From RGIG5299 sp045542315 (GTDB taxonomy: Bacteria > Bacillota > Clostridia > Oscillospirales > RGIG5299): a DNA stretch of 46,746 bases. Both the position numbers and the translations under genes were made by a program. The DNA lies in contig JAZQKU010000012.1 of the NCBI GenBank assembly GCA_045542315.1, positions 1-46,746 on the forward strand, read 5' to 3'. Below the pieces are notes generated by a model. The model ran no database searches and was not told the DNA's origin. It was given only the letters and a program-made list of their open reading frames with translations. Shown piece after piece: positions 21,742 through 29,570 of this stretch. Within the stretch, counting starts at the first letter, position 1; every line of letters begins with the position of its first letter.

Positions 21742-23433
21742 ATGAGAATCAATAAAGTATTATCAATCGTTTTGGCTTTAGCTCTTGTTTTCTGTCTTTT
21801 TGCAGGCTGTGCACCTCAGAGCGAGCTTTCCTACTACGTTCCCAAGCTTACAGACTACGCTTCATCAAACATCTATGCAAATATCCAGAATATCTGGCTT
21901 TCTGCCAACGCACAGTATAACGAGGTTCCCCTGAATGCCACCCTCGACGGAACCGAGAAGAACCTCAAAAATCTCACCGTTGATTTTGCCGCCAAAAACG
22001 ACGGCAGCGAGGATATTTCCTCAGCTCTCAACGAGGCAATTACCGCTATCGGCTCAGAGGAAGGCTACATTCATCTCGTAACCGGTCTTTATAAGCTTTC
22101 TTCCGATATAACCGTTCCCGAGAACGTAACCGTTTCCTTTGCACCCGGCGCAGTTATCTCGGTTGACGCGGGCGTAACCCTCACCATTGATTCAAAGAAG
22201 ATATACGCTCCCATTGCAAAGATCTTCGAGGGCGAGGGCACCGTTTCCAGAATGAAGAATATCGAGTTCGGTTATCCCCAGTGGTTCGGCGCAATAATCG
22301 GCGATGAAAACGGCGATTCCGATGCCTTCCAGAAGATAATCAATGCCGTTGATACCATCTATCTCATCTCCGGCAGATACGATCTTGAAAAGACTGTCGT
22401 TATCCCGCAGGGCAGAAACATCTCGATAATCGGTCAGGGTCAGTACAGCCTTTCTTACCTCTATATCACTGCTCCCATTGCATTCAGCTATCAGCGCGAG
22501 GCAGGAAGTGAAAAGACCGACCTCTACATCACCGGCGTTTTGTTCAAAAGCGATAACGCCAACACCGCAGTTTCTTTCCACGGAATCGAGGGTGCAACCG
22601 ACAGTTCGCTCAAAATAACCAACTTCGTTTACGACAGAATGCACACCCTCGTAAGCATCTCCTACGTAACCGGTTGTGAATTTGCCGATTCGAGAGGTGT
22701 TATTACCAAATACAGCTTCGTTCTCGGCAAGCAGTGCAACGATACCACCTTCGGCTCCTTCCTCTCTCTTTCGGGCGGCTCCTTTATAGTTGCCGACGGC
22801 GGCGAGGAAAACGACGGCAAGTCGAAAGGCATCACCCTTCTTAACAGCTGCAGCGTCTGGGCTTACGCAAGTGATATAATCATCAAGAACTATTCCGATA
22901 TCTCCATCAAGCAGGGCGGCTATGACCTCGGCTGCAACCAGTATCCCGGAACCGACAACCGCGCAGCAATCGTTTTCGACGGTGTAAAGAACGCCTCGTT
23001 CGACGGCAACTGGATAGCTACCTGCCCCGATGCCCCCTACTCCGCAAAGGAATTCCGCGACGGTATCCTTATCATAAACGGCTGTGAGAATATCGGCATT
23101 CGCGGCAACTCCATCGTTAACAACAGAATAGGCGTTAACGTTGATAACGGCACCGACGTAAATGCAAATATTGAAATAGTAGGTAATAAGGGCGAGGGCA
23201 ACTTCCAGCACGACTTCTACCTTGCAAACTCAAACGGAGTAAAATTAAACTACAACTTCTGCTACTCCTACAAGTGGAGAGGCATTCCCCACGAGATCTC
23301 GGGCGGCGGCAACCTCAAAAACATAGAGGTTATCGGCAACTCGCTCGGTAACGCGCAGTATGACCTTATTTCTCAGATCGGTCTTACCGAAAGCTACAAG
23401 TGCGATTACAACCTCTTCTCCGTAACCTCCTGA
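21742..23433 (+). CDS. beta-helix lipoprotein 2 (paralogue of the preceding gene)
   Basis: A 563-residue lipoprotein (lipobox LFAGC, Cys 23) with the same architecture as its neighbour. Shared elements in the same order include a first glycan-like ladder (YIHLVTGLYKLSSDITVPEN), KKIYAPIAKIFEG, then YPQWFGAIIGDENGDSDAFQ at about residue 179, then beta-helix rungs such as SSLKITNFVYDRMHTLVSIS and IGIRGNSIVNNRIGVNVDNG. Tandem duplication followed by divergence is the simplest explanation. Likely role: binding or modifying a polysaccharide at the cell surface. The ribosome site AAAGGAGAT precedes the ATG. A clear terminator follows. Confidence 0.75.
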   Translation: MRINKVLSIVLALALVFCLFAGCAPQSELSYYVPKLTDYASSNIYANIQNIWLSANAQYNEVPLNATLDGTEKNLKNLTVDFAAKNDGSEDISSALNEAITAIGSEEGYIHLVTGLYKLSSDITVPENVTVSFAPGAVISVDAGVTLTIDSKKIYAPIAKIFEGEGTVSRMKNIEFGYPQWFGAIIGDENGDSDAFQKIINAVDTIYLISGRYDLEKTVVIPQGRNISIIGQGQYSLSYLYITAPIAFSYQREAGSEKTDLYITGVLFKSDNANTAVSFHGIEGATDSSLKITNFVYDRMHTLVSISYVTGCEFADSRGVITKYSFVLGKQCNDTTFGSFLSLSGGSFIVADGGEENDGKSKGITLLNSCSVWAYASDIIIKNYSDISIKQGGYDLGCNQYPGTDNRAAIVFDGVKNASFDGNWIATCPDAPYSAKEFRDGILIINGCENIGIRGNSIVNNRIGVNVDNGTDVNANIEIVGNKGEGNFQHDFYLANSNGVKLNYNFCYSYKWRGIPHEISGGGNLKNIEVIGNSLGNAQYDLISQIGLTESYKCDYNLFSVTS

Positions 23434-23448
23434 TAATAAGCAATTTAA

Positions 23449-23480
23449 AAGGAAGCGAAAAATTCGCTTCCTTTTTCTTT
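23449..23480 (+). terminator. terminator after the beta-helix genes
   Basis: AAGGAAGCGAA (23449-23459) pairs with TTCGCTTCCTT (23463-23473), followed by TTTCTTTTTT. Confidence 0.85.
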
Positions 23481-23545
23481 TTTCTCATTCACACATTTTT
23501 ACCCGCCTTCATAGTATGAACTATAAACGAAAGGAGGTAAACAGA

Positions 23546-23707
23546 ATGTGTAATGATAACAGCTGCTTAAGCAACAGCACTCTCTTCTGGATCTTCATCG
23601 CTGCAATAATCGTTCTTCTTTTCTTCACAGGCGACAGAAACTGCGGATGCGGATGCAATAACAACTCCCTTGGCAACGGTTGCAACTGCGCAGGCGGCAG
23701 CTTCTAA
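23546..23707 (+). CDS. tiny Cys-rich membrane protein
   Basis: The 53-residue product has one transmembrane segment (STLFWIFIAAIIVLLFFTG, about residues 11-29) and a Cys/Asn/Gly tail (RNCGCGCNNNSLGNGCNC, then AGGSF). The ATG at 23546 is preceded by AAAGGAGGT at ideal spacing; an in-frame ATG at 23516 has no ribosome site. Small proteins of this kind, with a hydrophobic segment and a Gly/Cys tail, are found among spore-associated and envelope proteins of Bacillota, but I cannot name the family. The clustered Cys residues could bind metal. It is monocistronic, between two terminators. Confidence 0.6.
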   Translation: MCNDNSCLSNSTLFWIFIAAIIVLLFFTGDRNCGCGCNNNSLGNGCNCAGGSF

Positions 23708-23721
23708 CGGCAAAACATAAT

Positions 23722-23757
23722 AAAAACAGTCTGCTTTTTGCAGACTGTTTTTATTTT
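23722..23757 (+). terminator. terminator of the Cys-rich small protein gene
   Basis: AAAAACAGTCTGC (23722-23734) and GCAGACTGTTTTT (23740-23752), 13-bp perfect stem with a TTTTT loop and T-rich tail. Confidence 0.88.
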
Positions 23758-23760
23758 CTC

Positions 23761-23789
23761 TTGAAAAGTTTTCAATTCGGTTGTATAAT
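23761..23789 (+). promoter_or_regulatory. sigma-A promoter of the Cys-repeat lipoprotein gene
   Basis: TTGAAA (23761-23766), 17-bp spacer, TATAAT (23784-23789), 30 bp before the ATG. Confidence 0.78.
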
Positions 23790-23818
23790 AGTAGCATAAC
23801 GTCTTAAGGAGAAACAAA

Positions 23819-24661
23819 ATGAAGCTTAAATCAACTGTTTTAATCGTTCTTGCAATAACTCTTTTTGTCCTTTCGGGCTGCACCCTCTTTTGCAAGCACG
23901 AGTGGAATGAGGCAACCTGCACCGCCCCCAAAACCTGCTCTCTCTGCCAAAAAACAGAAGGCGCCGAGCTCGGTCACGAGTGGAATGAGGCAACCTGCAC
24001 CGTTTTAAAGACCTGCTCCCGTTGCGCAATTACCGAGGGCGAGCTTGCACCCCACGATATGAAGGAAGCAAACTATCAGGCTCCCTCAACCTGCAAAAGC
24101 TGCGGTCACACCGAGGGCGAAAAGCTTACCCCCTTCTACGTTTCGAAGGGCGCAACCGTTATAACCGCCGAAATGGGCAAGGAATACAATTATAAAACCG
24201 GTTGCTACACAAGCGGAAGCCGCTCAACCACCGGAAAGCTCCGATGGGAGGATCACGAGGTCTTTACCTCAAAGGAGGGCTACGAGGAGGTAGATGGCTA
24301 CGAGTGGCACACGGTAACCGTTAAGATAAGATTTTACGATGAAAACGCCCAGACCTACGGCTTTGTTGTCCAGCCCGGTCTTGACGATTATTACACCGGC
24401 GACACCTCTCCCGTAAACGATAATATCAACACCTTCAAGGTTAACGTAAACGGCGAGATATACGATAAATGCCTTATGCAAAACAGCGAGGGCAGCTTCT
24501 CGGCTTGGAAAAACGGCTCCTGCACCTATACGGGAGAATATGCCTGGCGCGTGCCCGTGGGCTATGACGGACACGTTATAATGTTTTACCACTCAAGCCT
24601 TTCGGGACAAAACGTTTTTGACAATCTCGATAAGCCCTACCTTTTCTTCGTTTTTGAATAA
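23819..24661 (+). CDS. lipoprotein with three 26-residue Cys repeats
   Basis: A 280-residue lipoprotein (lipobox LSGC, Cys 21). Directly after the anchor are three tandem repeats of exactly 26 residues, starting at His 27, His 53 and His 79. The first two read HEWNEATCT, then KTCSxC, then TEG; the third is more diverged (HDMKEANYQAPSTCKSCGHTEG). Such HxW-ATC-CxxC repeats are frequent on surface proteins of gut Clostridia; they look like small metal- or disulfide-stabilised modules, but their role is unknown. The rest (about 105-280) is a beta-rich domain (VTVKIRFYDENAQTYGFVV, then VPVGYDGHVIMFYHSS) that I do not recognise. Own promoter and terminator. Confidence 0.7.
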   Translation: MKLKSTVLIVLAITLFVLSGCTLFCKHEWNEATCTAPKTCSLCQKTEGAELGHEWNEATCTVLKTCSRCAITEGELAPHDMKEANYQAPSTCKSCGHTEGEKLTPFYVSKGATVITAEMGKEYNYKTGCYTSGSRSTTGKLRWEDHEVFTSKEGYEEVDGYEWHTVTVKIRFYDENAQTYGFVVQPGLDDYYTGDTSPVNDNINTFKVNVNGEIYDKCLMQNSEGSFSAWKNGSCTYTGEYAWRVPVGYDGHVIMFYHSSLSGQNVFDNLDKPYLFFVFE

Positions 24662-24670
24662 ATAAAAGGA

Positions 24671-24708
24671 AAAAGCGGTCAGCTTAATGCTGACCGCTTT
24701 TAATTTTA
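24671..24708 (+). terminator. terminator of the Cys-repeat lipoprotein gene
   Basis: AAAAGCGGTCAGC (24671-24683) and GCTGACCGCTTTT (24689-24701), perfect 13-bp stem with a T-rich tail. Confidence 0.88.
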
Positions 24709-24770
24709 TCTGTGGATATCAAAGTAGCCGTCTTTTAAAGCCCCGATTTTTTTGTGCAAAATAAACAAAA

Positions 24771-24793
24771 GCACCCGCCAAAAAGACGGGTGC
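24771..24793 (-). terminator. terminator of the yerC-hslO-DUF362 operon
   Basis: On the minus strand GCACCCG (24787-24793) pairs with CGGGTGC (24771-24777), followed by TTTTGTTT. It lies 13 bp after the last gene of the operon. Confidence 0.78.
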
Positions 24794-24805
24794 AACAAAA
24801 AAATT

Positions 24806-25888
24806 TTATTTAATTATCTCAAATTCGTATTCGCGTGAGCCGAGTCCCTCGGCTTCAAGCGCCGCAACCTGCACGAAGGGGTCCTTTCCGTGAAGGCGCT
24901 CAAAAAGATGTCCCTTCTCCGAAAGCTCCTTGCCCGCGGGCACGCCCTCTTTAATAAGGTTTTCAAACTTAATAAGGTCAAGGCTCGCCTGCTCAACCGA
25001 AACTATCTTCTCACCCGCAACAATGCCTATATCGGGCACGAGAGAGGGAGTGGTCATTCCCCAGCAATCGCAAAGGGCGGTTATCTGGGTAAGCACGTTT
25101 ATAAAATAGACGTTTTCGCCAAACGGCTCCAGAATAGTTTTCGTGGCAAGCGCCATTCCCTTTTGGAAATCAAAATAGCCGTCGGCACGCATCTCTATTG
25201 CGTTTTTCGGGCAGACCTTAACGCAATGGCGACAAAGAGTGCAGTGGTGGTAATTTATGCGGTATTTGCCATCTTTAAAGCTGTTTGCAAAGTGGTTGCA
25301 GGCGTCAATACATTTGTTGCAGTGAATGCAGGCATTTTCATTCCACTCAAGACCGCCCTCAAGACCGTGAAGCTCGCGACGGGTACGGTCGGTCACACAG
25401 CCCATCGCAATATTCTTGCAGGCGCCGCCGAAGCCGCAAACGCCGTGACCCTTGGCGTGAGAAAAATCTATAAAAAAGTCGGCATCGTAAACGTGGCCCG
25501 CAATATCAACGTGCTTAAAGGTCTTGTAATCGACCTCCTTGGTGTAAAAATACTTTCCGAAATAGCCGCAATCGTCGATTACTGGAGCGCCGAGAGCCTC
25601 CTCGGTATAGCCTCTGTTTTCAGGGTGGCGCGACGCCACGTAATGGTCGGTAAAAAAGCACTCGCCGCCCGATTCCTTAATAAAATCCGCAAGCTTTCTT
25701 GCAAAAACAGGCGGAATGGTGGAATATCCTATTCCCGAGCCGACGTGCATTTTAATACACACCTTTTTGCCATTTACCTTTTTTGCAAGTCCGCTCTTTT
25801 TCAAGAGGCGGGTAAATTTTTCGGGAAGAGTCTGGCTTGCCTCGTAGCGGGTAAACGCCATAGGCGCAAAAAGAACCTTATCTTGCAT
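24806..25888 (-). CDS. DUF362 iron-sulfur protein with two 4Fe-4S clusters
   Basis: The 360 residues combine a DUF362 domain (about 1-180; signature VCIKMHVGSGIGYSTIPP, and SHAKGHGVCGFGGACKNIAMG near 144-163) with a bacterial ferredoxin insert that has two CxxCxxCxxxC motifs: Cys 187/190/193/197 and Cys 216/219/222/226 (the second followed by Pro). Such proteins are expected to be cytoplasmic redox or iron-sulfur transfer proteins in anaerobes; their reaction is not known. The first cluster motif ends in Cys-Asn instead of the usual Cys-Pro. The ATG overlaps the end of hslO by 11 bp. Confidence 0.85.
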   Translation of the reverse strand: MQDKVLFAPMAFTRYEASQTLPEKFTRLLKKSGLAKKVNGKKVCIKMHVGSGIGYSTIPPVFARKLADFIKESGGECFFTDHYVASRHPENRGYTEEALGAPVIDDCGYFGKYFYTKEVDYKTFKHVDIAGHVYDADFFIDFSHAKGHGVCGFGGACKNIAMGCVTDRTRRELHGLEGGLEWNENACIHCNKCIDACNHFANSFKDGKYRINYHHCTLCRHCVKVCPKNAIEMRADGYFDFQKGMALATKTILEPFGENVYFINVLTQITALCDCWGMTTPSLVPDIGIVAGEKIVSVEQASLDLIKFENLIKEGVPAGKELSEKGHLFERLHGKDPFVQVAALEAEGLGSREYEFEIIK

Positions 25889-26774
25889 TTTTCTCTCTTA
25901 TCTCCTTTTCCCTTTTCTTAACTCGTAAATACATTTCAAGATCCGATTTCGCAAATGAATATTTAGTGTTGCACCAATGGCATACGACCTCGGTGACCTC
26001 GTCCTCGGAAAGCTTTGAAAGCTCTTCCTCGGGGAGGGTGAGAAGCATCAGCTCGATTTTTTCTCGCGTGCAGTCGCAATGATATTTGGGAGTTACCGTT
26101 TCGGTGACGTCGAAATCAAAGCCGTAAAGCGCCGCCTTTAAAATATCGGTTGCGGTCATTCCGCTTTCGAGCATCGATGTAACGTTGGGAAGCACCGCGA
26201 TATTTCCGTCAAGCTTTTTAAGAAGCTCCTCCTCGCAGCCCGGCATTGCCCAGATGACAAAGCCGCCCGCAGCCTTTACCGAAAGGTCCTCGCTTTCTCT
26301 GTTAAGAAGCACGCCCAAAGAGCAGCAGAAGGGAGTCTGCTCGCTTTTTTGGTAGTAATCAGTTATATCCGCTGCAATTTCACCGTTTACAAGAGGTATC
26401 TGACCCGAATACGGCTCCTTTAAGCCAAGGTCCTTTATAACTGTGAGATTACCGTTTTTACCAAATGCCGTGCCTAAAGGGGCGTTTTCAAGAGGCATCC
26501 ATGCGGGATCGGAGATTATTCCCTTTACCTCGCCCTTCATATTTGCGGCAACTGTCATTTTACAGCCGCCGTCAAAGCGGTAGGCAAGGCTCTCGTCCTC
26601 GCCCTTTAAGGTAATTCCTATCATCGCCGCGGCGGTAAGTGCTCTGCCGAAAAGTATCTTCATTGCGGGGGAGAGGGAAAATTTCTCGTCTGCCTTCGTT
26701 ACAAGCTCGCCCGTTTCCGCCGCTATTGCTATAAATTTTTTATCCTTTGATATCGCTCTGATGATCTTATCCAT
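25878..26774 (-). CDS. hslO: redox-regulated chaperone Hsp33
   Basis: Hsp33 is a cytoplasmic holdase activated when oxidation releases the zinc from its four C-terminal cysteines. The 298 residues show MDKIIRAISKDKKFIAIAAE at the start, LTAAAMIGITLKGEDESLAYRFDGGC, and the zinc site CDC then CHWC with 29 residues between them, all four Cys present. The start at 26774 (MDKIIRAI) matches the family; a longer frame from 26804 would overlap the methyltransferase gene. Pairing with a multi-cluster iron-sulfur protein fits a role in oxidative stress in an anaerobe. Confidence 0.93.
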   Translation of the reverse strand: MDKIIRAISKDKKFIAIAAETGELVTKADEKFSLSPAMKILFGRALTAAAMIGITLKGEDESLAYRFDGGCKMTVAANMKGEVKGIISDPAWMPLENAPLGTAFGKNGNLTVIKDLGLKEPYSGQIPLVNGEIAADITDYYQKSEQTPFCCSLGVLLNRESEDLSVKAAGGFVIWAMPGCEEELLKKLDGNIAVLPNVTSMLESGMTATDILKAALYGFDFDVTETVTPKYHCDCTREKIELMLLTLPEEELSKLSEDEVTEVVCHWCNTKYSFAKSDLEMYLRVKKREKEIREKNAR

Positions 26775-26784
26775 TTTAAAAACC

Positions 26785-27522
26785 TTATCTTTCCTTTTTT
26801 GCAACGATTATGATTCTCTCATCGTTTTCCTTCGGCGCACGCTTTTTAACAAATTCGCCGCCGTATATCTTCTTTATCTCAAGACCCGATGCCGACAAAA
26901 TCTCTTTTATCTCATTCAAGGGATAATAACGCTCCGAAAAGCTCTCCTCTTCCTTTTTATAAAGGCCGCCCTTTTCCTTCGAAAAAAGTGTGAGATAAAA
27001 ATCGCAGATTCCGCTTTTTTCGTTGTAATCGTTTTGCCAGACAAGAGAATTTTCTCCGTCCTCAAAATAATAGCAGTTTTCGGAAAGCGAGCTTTGGAAT
27101 TTATATTCGGTATTCAAGTCGAAAACGAAAAGGCTTCCCTTCATCATAAAAAGAGATATCCGAGATATCGCCCTTTTTAACCGTTTTTTATCGGTAATGT
27201 GGTTTATCACGTCGCCAACGGCATAAACACCGTCAACGGTACCGTAAAGATCAAGCTCCTCGGCACTCTGATTGAGCAAAAGCACGTCGCGCCCGAAAAC
27301 CGCTTCTTTGGCTTTTTCAAGCATCTCAAAGCTTTCGTCACAGCCGATCATTGAGTAACCTCTGTCGCTCATCATGGCGGTTATATTTCCGCTTCCGCAG
27401 CCTACGTCGAGTATTATCTTTCCCTTTTCCTTTTTGAAAAGACTATCGAGAAATTCGGCGCGTTTTTCCGCGTTTACCCCCGAAAACAGATCGTAAACCG
27501 AGGATATTACGTCATAGCTCAT
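26785..27522 (-). CDS. class I SAM-dependent methyltransferase
   Basis: The 245 residues have the class I fold: motif I ILDVGCGSGNITAMMSDRGY (about 36-55), an acidic residue ending strand 2 in IGCDESFEMLEKAK, and motif IV DGVYAVGDVINHI. After that comes a lid-like stretch and a C-terminal beta region (FSERYYPLNEIKEILSASGL). The acceptor is unknown. The start at 27522 forms an ATGA overlap with the yerC stop, which fixes it. Second gene of the yerC operon. Confidence 0.85.
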   Translation of the reverse strand: MSYDVISSVYDLFSGVNAEKRAEFLDSLFKKEKGKIILDVGCGSGNITAMMSDRGYSMIGCDESFEMLEKAKEAVFGRDVLLLNQSAEELDLYGTVDGVYAVGDVINHITDKKRLKRAISRISLFMMKGSLFVFDLNTEYKFQSSLSENCYYFEDGENSLVWQNDYNEKSGICDFYLTLFSKEKGGLYKKEEESFSERYYPLNEIKEILSASGLEIKKIYGGEFVKKRAPKENDERIIIVAKKER

Positions 27523-27806
27523 TTCTTTATATTCTCCAATGCGGTTTTGTAGCCGTCGGTGCCGTAATTGAGGCAACGGTTAACGCGTGATATGGTTGCG
27601 GTTGAAGCGCCCGTTTCGGAAACGATCTCGCTGTAAACGGTGTTTTCCGAAAGCATTACCGCAACCTTAAAGCGCTGCGACATTGCCTTTAACTCCGAAA
27701 CGGTGCAAAGATCCTCGAAAAAGTCGTAGCATTCGTCGGTGGTTTTAAGGGCAAGTATTGCCTTGAAAAGGAGATCGGTATCTTCATTTTTTAATTTACT
27801 GTTCAT
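27519..27806 (-). CDS. YerC/TrpR-like DNA-binding protein
   Basis: A 95-residue member of the YerC/YecD family, related to TrpR: FFEDLCTVSELKAMSQRFKVA, then the helix-turn-helix TVYSEIVSETGASTATISRVNRCL (about 55-78). The TrpR ligand-binding residues are not conserved in this family, so tryptophan is not an expected ligand; the regulon is unknown. Start ATG at 27806 with GAGGG before it. First gene of a four-gene operon with its own promoter. Confidence 0.86.
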   Translation of the reverse strand: MNSKLKNEDTDLLFKAILALKTTDECYDFFEDLCTVSELKAMSQRFKVAVMLSENTVYSEIVSETGASTATISRVNRCLNYGTDGYKTALENIKK

Positions 27807-27834
27807 TTTAACCCTCGCTGATTTTGATAAGAAT

Positions 27835-27863
27835 ATTTTAACACTTTAGCTTGCGAAAGTCAA
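27835..27863 (-). promoter_or_regulatory. sigma-A promoter of the yerC operon
   Basis: Minus strand TTGACT (27858-27863), 17-bp spacer, TAAAAT (27835-27840), about 28 bp before the ATG. Confidence 0.72.
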
Positions 27864-27873
27864 GTAAAAAAAT

Positions 27874-27900
27874 AAAAGCCAAGAATAAATCTTGGCTTTT
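27874..27900 (-). terminator. terminator of gdhA
   Basis: AAAAGCCAAGA (27874-27884) and TCTTGGCTTTT (27890-27900) form an 11-bp stem; on the minus strand ATTTTTTTA follows. It separates gdhA from the yerC promoter 10 bp away. Confidence 0.85.
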
Positions 27901-27918
27901 ATGGATCTATTTAGCCGA

Positions 27919-29283
27919 TTAGCAGCAGCCGTATGCCATCATTGCGCGAGCAACCTTTAAGAAGCCTGCGATGTTGGCACCTGCAACGAGGTCGTCGCCG
28001 AGGCCGTACTCGTTAGCAGCTGCAACGGAAGCAGCGAAGATGTTGTGCATGATGCTGTGGAGCTTCTCGTCAACTTCTTCTGCGCTCCAAGCAAGACGCA
28101 TGGAGTTCTGAGTCATTTCAAGGCCGGAAACGGAAACGCCGCCTGCGTTAACTGCCTTGGAGGGAGCAACGATAACGTTGTTTTCCTTAAGGAATGCGAT
28201 AGCTTCGTTGGTGGTGGGCATGTTGGCAACCTCAACGTAGTACTTAAGGCCGTTTGCTACCATCTGCTTTGCTTCCTCAAGACCAACCTCGTTCTGAGTT
28301 GCGCAGGGCATCATGATATCAGCCTTAACGCCCCAGGGCTTCTGACCCTTGAAGAACTGTACGCCGAATTTGTCAGCATAGTCCTCAACTCTGTTGCGGC
28401 AGGAGTTTCTCATTTCGAGCATATAGTCGATCTTCTCTTTGGTGCCTACGCCATCGGGATCGTAAACGTAGCCGTCGGGTCCGGAGATGGTAAGAACCTT
28501 ACCGCCGAGCTCGTTGATCTTGGTTACTGCGCCCCAAGCAACGTTGCCGAAGCCGGAGATAGCAAAGGTCTTGCCTTTGATGGTATCCTTGAAGTGCTCG
28601 AGCATTTCAACGGTGTAGTAAACTGCGCCAAAACCGGTTGCCTCGGGACGGAGGATAGAACCGCCGTAGGGCATACCCTTACCGGTGAGAACGCCGGTGA
28701 ACTCGTCGCGAAGTCTCTTATACTGGCCGAAGAGATAACCGATCTCTCTTGCGCCAACGCCGATGTCGCCTGCGGGAACGTCGGTGTCGGGACCGATGTG
28801 CTTCTGAAGCTCGGTCATGAAGCTCTGGCAGAAACGCATGACCTCACCGTCGGATTTACCCTGGGGATTGAAGTCTGCGCCACCCTTACCGCCGCCCATG
28901 GGGAGAGAGGTAAGAGAGTTCTTAAAGGTCTGCTCGAAGCCGAGGAATTTGATGATGCTTTCGTTAACGGAAGGATGGAAACGAAGGCCGCCCTTGTAGG
29001 GGCCGATTGCACTGTTAAACTGGATTCTGTAGCCGCGGTTTACCTGAACCTTACCGTTGTCGTCAACCCACGGTACACGGAATTTGATAATTCTTTCGGG
29101 CTCAACCATAAGGTCGATAACGCCCTTCTCTATAAATTCGGGGCTCTTTACCAAAACGGGGATAAGCGACTCCAAAACTTCGCTTACGGTCTGGTGAAAT
29201 TCGATTTCGCCGGGATTGCGTTTCTTAACGTTTTCAATAACGCCGTCAACGTAGGATCTTACTTCTGCTGCGGTCATTGCCAT
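27919..29283 (-). CDS. gdhA: glutamate dehydrogenase, hexameric (NADP-type)
   Basis: Catalyses 2-oxoglutarate + NH4+ + NAD(P)H to glutamate and back. The 454 residues are full length and close to the Clostridium-type hexameric enzyme: substrate region GYRIQFNSAIGPYKGGLRFH (85-103), catalytic area PMGGGKGGADFNP (128-140, Lys 133), VPAGDIGVGAREIGYL, and the Rossmann motif SGFGNVAWG. Most anabolic members with this pattern use NADP; cofactor use cannot be settled here. Codon choice is strongly biased and the promoter and ribosome site (TTTGGAGG) are near consensus, so the gene is probably highly expressed. With acn and icd further on it completes citrate to glutamate. Confidence 0.95.
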   Translation of the reverse strand: MAMTAAEVRSYVDGVIENVKKRNPGEIEFHQTVSEVLESLIPVLVKSPEFIEKGVIDLMVEPERIIKFRVPWVDDNGKVQVNRGYRIQFNSAIGPYKGGLRFHPSVNESIIKFLGFEQTFKNSLTSLPMGGGKGGADFNPQGKSDGEVMRFCQSFMTELQKHIGPDTDVPAGDIGVGAREIGYLFGQYKRLRDEFTGVLTGKGMPYGGSILRPEATGFGAVYYTVEMLEHFKDTIKGKTFAISGFGNVAWGAVTKINELGGKVLTISGPDGYVYDPDGVGTKEKIDYMLEMRNSCRNRVEDYADKFGVQFFKGQKPWGVKADIMMPCATQNEVGLEEAKQMVANGLKYYVEVANMPTTNEAIAFLKENNVIVAPSKAVNAGGVSVSGLEMTQNSMRLAWSAEEVDEKLHSIMHNIFAASVAAANEYGLGDDLVAGANIAGFLKVARAMMAYGCC

Positions 29284-29337
29284 GATTAAAAACCTCCAAA
29301 TTTTATTTTAAGCCGCTCGGGCTTTATTCTTGATAAT

Positions 29338-29366
29338 ATTATACCAACTATTTTGGCGTTTGTCAA
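29338..29366 (-). promoter_or_regulatory. consensus sigma-A promoter of gdhA
   Basis: Minus strand TTGACA (29361-29366), 17-bp spacer, TATAAT (29338-29343); both boxes perfect. The rest of 29367-29507 is AT-rich and has no gene. Confidence 0.85.
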
Positions 29367-29507
29367 AACAATAATATAAAATTAACCTAAAATTAACTAA
29401 AAATAATCCAACTAAAAGGCATTTTTAATGTTATTGTAAACCTGAAATTAAAATCTCAAAAGTTTTTGCGGTTTTTTGCGGTTTTTTGAAAAATTTATTT
29501 TTCAAAT

Positions 29508-29536
29508 TTGACTTTTATTTTGAAAAATGGTATAAT
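29508..29536 (+). promoter_or_regulatory. sigma-A promoter of mntP
   Basis: TTGACT (29508-29513), 17-bp spacer, TATAAT (29531-29536), 34 bp before the ATG. The leader is too short for the manganese (yybP-ykoY) riboswitch that often precedes this gene. Confidence 0.78.
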
Positions 29537-29570
29537 AAAATTTAACGTGACAAATTTCAAGAGGTGTTTT

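Noticed and set aside
22192..23211. 339-residue minus-strand frame inside beta-helix lipoprotein 2
   Set aside because: Antisense to a gene with signal peptide, promoter, paralogue and terminator; no start signals of its own.
24890..25921. 343-residue open frame opposite the DUF362 gene
   Set aside because: Antisense shadow of a gene with clear cluster motifs; no ribosome site and an improbable composition.
28045..29289. 414-residue open frame on the plus strand opposite gdhA
   Set aside because: It lies wholly antisense to a highly conserved, complete gdhA, has no ribosome site and no family pattern. It reflects the strong codon bias of gdhA.
29537..29570. Manganese (yybP-ykoY) riboswitch before mntP
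   Set aside because: The leader from the promoter to the ATG is only about 34 nt, too short for this element.
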